Positions 7,801-10,480 of a stretch of DNA of 10,480 nt are shown piece after piece. Under the pieces are notes generated by a model, which was not told where the DNA came from, did not search any database, and saw nothing but the letters and a program-made list of their open reading frames with translations. Every line of letters begins with the position of its first letter. Position 1 is the stretch's first letter. A program made the translations under genes and the position numbers. Source of the stretch: Spirogloea muscicola (lineage: Eukaryota; Streptophyta; Zygnematophyceae; Spirogloeales; Spirogloeaceae); NCBI GenBank assembly GCA_009602725.1, contig WELB01000030.1:412187-422666 (forward strand). Reading direction: 5' to 3'.

Positions 7801-8301
7801 ATTCACACTTTGAGATGAGCAGCTTTCATCAGTTGCTTTCCGATGTCAGAGCTGCCGGGGCTGATGCTGAAAGACCTCCTACAGCTGCGGTTGATGGGGA
7901 TGAGCTGTCCCCTTCACTAGAGCCGAGTTTGACAACAGCAACAATGCCTGGAGAGAACGGCAACGATGTGGACTCTGATGAGGGCGTTAGCAGCTTGACC
8001 TCACGCAAGGCAATGATAATGGCAGCAAGTGGAGATGCTTCAGTTGCTGGCGCTGTTCGGTCAAGTCAGCAAAAGGTGGACATGACTTTGCACCTGAATG
8101 GTTCGTGTGCAGTACATAATAGAGCTCTCTGATACACAGGGTGCTGCATGTATTGATGCAGATTGAAGTCTTCTTTGGCAGAAACCTGAGTCTTAAAGTT
8201 AACTGGAATCTCTGCATTACAGTTACTGATCTCTTCTCTGGTCGCAGGCTAATACAGAGGGTGATGAACAACATTCACCCTCGATCCCCCTCTCAGCATG
8301 A
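4868..8301 (+). CDS. RHF2A-like: RHF1A/RHF2A-like RING-H2 E3 ubiquitin ligase, spliced
   Basis: Predicted coding exons: 4868-5062, 5395-5441, 5721-5783, 6115-6220, 6479-6966, 7424-7585, 7823-8075, 8248-8301 (455 residues). All introns are GT-AG and the reading frame stays open across every junction. The RING-H2 ligands are C51, C54, C69, H71, H74, C77, C88 and C91 (CSIC, CNHEYHLQC, CPMCW), assembled from exons 1-3. Further blocks matching plant RHF proteins as I remember them are SAAAFVESGVQD before the RING, SQELLEA after it (from residue 102), LERRIMQHLAAAAA (148-161) and SKSTRSFRERL near residue 306. Between these lies a Ser/Ala/Gly-rich, probably disordered linker. The start ATG has G at -3 and no in-frame alternative is needed. 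RHF ligases transfer ubiquitin from an E2; in Arabidopsis, RHF1A and RHF2A promote turnover of a CDK inhibitor during gamete formation. A cell-cycle role here is inference. Family identity is secure; the choice between RHF1A and RHF2A, and the 3' end, are not. Confidence 0.88.
5912..5980 (+). repeat. 35-bp tandem duplication in intron 3
   Basis: A 35-base unit starting TGAGGAATGTGG at 5912 is repeated directly from 5947 with no visible mismatch until the last base (period 35, two copies). It lies wholly within intron 3 of the ligase gene (5784-6114), so it does not alter the protein. Confidence 0.9.
7424..7622 (+). CDS. Exon 6 read-through: alternative short C-terminus of the RING-H2 ligase
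   Basis: The acceptor at 7422-7423 restores the split Arg codon and opens the conserved C-terminal block (YRETLSKSTRSF, then a stretch through REMSAGVMRAF). If no splice occurs at 7586, the frame runs to TAA at 7620-7622 and gives a 365-residue protein, similar to the roughly 370 residues I remember for plant RHF2A. A TGTAA follows at 7738-7742, where a chlorophyte poly(A) signal could sit. The competing model splices from a weak donor (AG then GTTTGA) at 7586 to 7823. Both forms keep the RING and the conserved blocks and differ only in the tail. Confidence 0.55.
7738..7742 (+). terminator. TGTAA, candidate polyadenylation signal
   Basis: TGTAA is the usual poly(A) signal of chlorophyte algae. 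This copy lies 116 bases after the TAA at 7620-7622, so it could end the short transcript. If exons 7 and 8 are used, it is intronic. I see no other TGTAA between 8301 and about 9440. A five-base match occurs often by chance, for example inside intron 1 and exon 5. Confidence 0.35.
7823..8301 (+). CDS. Probable last two exons (acidic tail) of the RING-H2 ligase
   Basis: An open frame of more than 80 codons, rich in codons beginning with G, encodes an acidic Ser/Asp/Glu-rich stretch including GENGNDVDSDEG; base use looks coding. It joins exon 6 in phase if 7586-7822 is an intron ending in GAGCAG. Its own end is uncertain: a donor at 8076 (AAG then GTGGAC) joins in phase to an exon at 8248-8301, after an acceptor with the sequence GTCGCAG, and ends in TGA. 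Alternative donors at about 8107 and 8114 are possible. An independent start at ATG 7815 is also possible, but no promoter or partner domain supports a separate small gene. Confidence 0.55.
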
Positions 8302-8460
8302 GAGGACAGCTTAGATTTGTTACTTTGTTGGAGATGCTTCAAGCACCTCCAATAAGTACTCAGTCCACCTTTAGGTTACTTGAGACGCTTTAGCAGACAC
8401 TTTTTGCCTGCAGTTGGTTACTTGCTAAGCCTCCTGTTTAAGTACCACTTAGAGCATAAT
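8302..8460. other. 3' flank of the ligase gene
   Basis: A/T-richer non-coding sequence directly after the long-form stop; presumably 3' UTR if exons 7 and 8 are real. No TGTAA is visible. Confidence 0.4.
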
Positions 8461-8465
8461 ATCCA

Positions 8466-8530
8466 AACCCCCACCACTCCCCCCCCCCCTCCCCCTCCTC
8501 TACCCCCTCCCCCTCCTCTGCTTCTCTCCA
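8466..8530 (+). repeat. C-rich polypyrimidine tract
   Basis: Repeated CCCCCTCCT-type blocks with an uninterrupted run of 11 C at 8479-8489. The minus strand therefore has many closely spaced G-runs and could form a G-quadruplex. The proline- and glycine-rich open frames across it are artefacts. Confidence 0.85.
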
Positions 8531-8939
8531 CCTCAGGAGGGTGGACAGACGAGGGAATTTGCCCAGACTTTGGTTTGTGGTGAGGTTGGATTCTGCTTGC
8601 TGACAGAGGGTACAGACACAGGTAGGAGATCTTAATGGATATCACTGCCTACAATGCCTACAACTACGAGCACTACACTCACCACGGGCAAAGTATGCCC
8701 AATGGGTTGGTGCTCTTCATATATGTCACTCTGCAGCATCGGTTGAAAAAGATGCCTGTTGACTGTGCCAGTGGCCCTGTTCTTCCTTTTCTACCTGCTG
8801 AGAGTCTGTGAAAGGGGAAGTGCCTCTGTGGACTTAATAGTTTACCCAGTGAAGTGCATCTGGTAGCCAACGCTGAGCTACTAGAGGTTTCACATGCATT
8901 TTGTGGCAATGCATGTCATGAGTGCATATGCAAGTCAAC
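8531..8939. other. Unassigned intergenic sequence
   Basis: No coding frame, RNA gene or copy of the repeats described elsewhere was recognised. Short ATGCATT-type palindromic words occur near 8895-8915. The retroelement similarity starts after about 8940. Confidence 0.4.
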
Positions 8940-9388
8940 TTATTCGCAGGTGTTAGCTGATGCTCATAAACAGACGGCAGTTGACAAGCCCTTGTGCCAC
9001 CAGCTAAAGCTCGACCAGCTTTCTGGTGCGAAGCATGAGCCTGAGCTCTCTTCAAACAGGCTGACCACGACTATGCAGAGAACGACAAACAGGCTGCGGC
9101 CCCCTTGTAGCTGGAAGCATATCTTCACTTCGTGCATATATTCAGACTTGCAATGTACTGAAATAGGGTATGATGACGGGCATTCAGGCAGCCAGAGGTG
9201 TCAATTGCGGCTGGTAGGAGGTGACCGTTACGAGGGTGGTCAGAGGACCCATGCAGCCAAAGGTGTCAATTGCAGCTGGTAGGAGGTGTTCACTGCGGGG
9301 GTGATCAGAGTGGTGTTTGAGCTTTCTCTGCTCTGCACTTCCCACTGCGTGACCAGCAATGTGAGTCTATGATGCTGGGCTCTTGTCA
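8940..9388 (-). pseudogene. Decayed retroelement C-terminal fragment (copy P6)
   Basis: On the minus strand it begins near 9388 with DKSPASS, a stop, then THIAGHAVGSAEQRKLKHH, and continues without the frameshift seen in P3 into SDHPRSEHLLPAAIDTFGC. A 65-bp tandem duplication then repeats part of this block and breaks the frame. Further on come IASL, EDMLPA, CLSF and finally KRAQAHASHQKAGRALAGG (9052-8996). Landmark order is the same as in P3, of which this is a 5'-truncated, more damaged relative. The upstream edge coincides with an R1 hairpin repeat. Confidence 0.68.
9188..9318. repeat. 65-bp tandem duplication inside copy P6
   Basis: GGTGTCAATTGC at 9197 and 9262 and the flanking GCAGCCA and CTGGTAGGAGGTG recur with a period of 65. 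Because 65 is not a multiple of three, the duplication shifts the reading frame of the fragment. Confidence 0.85.
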
Positions 9389-9450
9389 ATTCTTTTTGGG
9401 CTGGCTTATCACAGCCTTTGCCCCGTTGGGAGAGCCACTTCTTTTTGTAA
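9383..9450 (-). repeat. R1 hairpin repeat between head-to-head copies P6 and P7
   Basis: The reverse complement reads AAGAAGTGGC, CTCCCAACGGGGCAA, GGCTGTGATAAGCCAGCCC, AAAAAGAATTGACA and closely matches 3550-3615 on the plus strand. P6 starts on its left side and P7 on its right. Confidence 0.75.
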
Positions 9451-9930
9451 GCCATACGTGCGGCGTCTGGACGTGGTCGACACCTACCGGGGCGGTGGGC
9501 CTCGTCTGCCTTGGACGTGGTACTGATCGACACATACAAGGCTGGCGCACCCACGTCAACCGTGTCTGGCTGGGCCACGTCCAGCGCGGAGCGCAAGGAG
9601 CGGCACTACCGGGACCATCCCCAAGGGGACCATGTTTATCCGTGTGCCATTGATATCTACGGAGGCTACGGCGTAAAATGGTCCTCCGTGATACAGCATC
9701 TGGCCCGGCTGGTCGATGCGCGTCGTCGAAGTCGGGGGGGCAGCTTGGGCCACTCCAGCATTCTGCAGGCCTTAGTTGCATACTAAAGAATGCGGCTCTC
9801 GCTTAGATTGCAGCCCTCGCAAGCATTGGCTCTTCATCAACGTGCAGGGCGCGCTCTAAGTCAGGCCTCCGGCTTTCGTGGCGGCGCTCCAGCTCCCCAA
9901 GTCAGCTTGGTCAGATTTGTTTGTGCTCAC
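9450..9930 (+). pseudogene. Decayed retroelement C-terminal fragment (copy P7)
   Basis: The plus strand reads RRLDVVDTYRGGGPRL in one frame. A frameshift near 9505 moves to the frame from 9511 with LDVVLIDTYKAG, SSAERKERHYRDHPQGDHVY, AIDIYGGYG and QHLARLVDARRR. TAA at 9784-9786 interrupts it, but the same frame continues with RLSLRLQPSQALALHQ, then RAGRALSQASGF. This parallels P3: RNLDIV, GGGPRALVDVVVTEAYK, AEQRKLRHY, AIDTFG, HQKAG. It is the most extensive plus-strand copy and ties the HQRAGRALSQA tails to the endonuclease-like block. Confidence 0.7.
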
Positions 9931-10069
9931 CCGTGGGTAGTAATGTCACCTTAGGCACCTTAGTTCAGGTCTCCGTATTATGTAGGCTTGTTTAGTTTGC
10001 ACTAAACAAGCCTACATTAGACTCTGCCTGAGCAATGTATTGGCTTGCATTGGCCTCCCTTTCATTTCA
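9931..10069 (+). repeat. 3' flank of copy P7
   Basis: No gene. Carries the GTATTGGCTTGC motif (10038) and GGCCTCCCTTTCAT shared with 2688-2716, plus a perfect hairpin described separately. Confidence 0.5.
9980..10017. repeat. Perfect hairpin, 17-bp arms, 4-base loop
   Basis: ATGTAGGCTTGTTTAGT (9980-9996), loop TTGC, then the exact inverse (10001-10017). It is absent from the equivalent place behind copy P4. It could be an inserted foldback element, a recent palindromic rearrangement, or a structured RNA end. Confidence 0.92.
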
Positions 10070-10349
10070 TGCGCCCCGCGCGCCTTCCCCCCCTTTTTGC
10101 ACGCCTCCCCTACTTGGGAGTGCGGGCTCCGCGTTGGGAGCAGGCCACGCCAGCGCCAGTGGCGGAAGGTGGGAGAGCCCAACGGCAGCTGCGTCAAGCG
10201 CCCCGGTGGGCGGGGGGGGGGGGGCAGCACCCGCGCCGCCCGATGCTGCCGGCATCGGACGGCACCCCGGGCCCCCCCACCCGCCCGCGGCGGGATTCAA
10301 AATGCAGCCCCGGCCCGCGGACCCGCCGCTGTCGCGAGCTCTGTAGCGA
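10070..10349. other. GC-rich island, possible 5' region of a neighbouring gene
   Basis: CpG-rich sequence with a run of 13 G at 10212-10224 and further C-runs. No domain is recognisable in either strand's open frames. The composition resembles 4390-4867 upstream of the ligase gene, and a CT tract follows, as is common around plant-lineage transcription starts. This assignment is inference. Confidence 0.3.

Positions 10350-10480
<131 letters not shown>

Noticed and set aside
8380-8645. Proline-rich (plus) and glycine-rich (minus) open frames
   Set aside because: They are translations of the C-rich tract without other support.
8854-9282. 142-codon plus-strand open frame
   Set aside because: It runs antisense through P6 and its tandem duplication, and needs a non-ATG start.

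Overview
The window looks like nuclear DNA of a green plant-lineage organism, most likely a unicellular green alga. The reasons are one intron-rich gene with GT-AG introns of about 170-460 bases, a protein that matches the plant RHF-type RING-H2 ubiquitin ligases block by block, and a TGTAA motif (the chlorophyte-type polyadenylation signal) behind one of its possible ends. I cannot name the species.

Layout. 1-4380 is a graveyard of short, decayed retroelement 3' ends, their 3'-untranslated sequence and a roughly 60-base hairpin-containing repeat (called R1 here). 4382-4867 is GC-rich and holds a (CGC)10 tract; it is the likely promoter and 5' UTR of the gene. 4868-8301 is the only gene I consider intact: eight coding exons (or six, if the early stop is used) for an RHF1A/RHF2A-like E3 ligase. 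8302-8940 is non-coding, with a long C-rich tract. 8940-10060 returns to retroelement fragments, arranged head to head around one R1 copy, followed by a perfect 17-bp-arm hairpin. 10060-10480 is GC-rich and ends in a CT microsatellite of about 130 bases that runs off the window; it may be the start region of a neighbouring gene.

The main discovery is that most of the scattered repeats are the same thing seen many times. Seven places encode the C-terminal tail of a reverse-transcriptase-type polyprotein, with a motif like HQRAGRALSQA or HQKAGRALAG, three on the plus strand and four on the minus strand. Four of them extend upstream into a conserved block (AGHAV...DHP...AIDTFG), and the longest (minus strand, 1058 to about 2165) also shows a CxC...HxxxC knuckle, an HN motif and an LDIV...VDVVV pair, as in restriction-like-endonuclease (RLE) LINE elements. 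All are broken by stops or frameshifts. Several are cut at their 5' side exactly where an R1 hairpin repeat lies, which suggests R1 is either the element terminus or a preferred insertion site.

The ligase gene and the retroelement debris do not appear to be functionally connected. The gene body is free of recognisable element copies, while both flanks are full of them.
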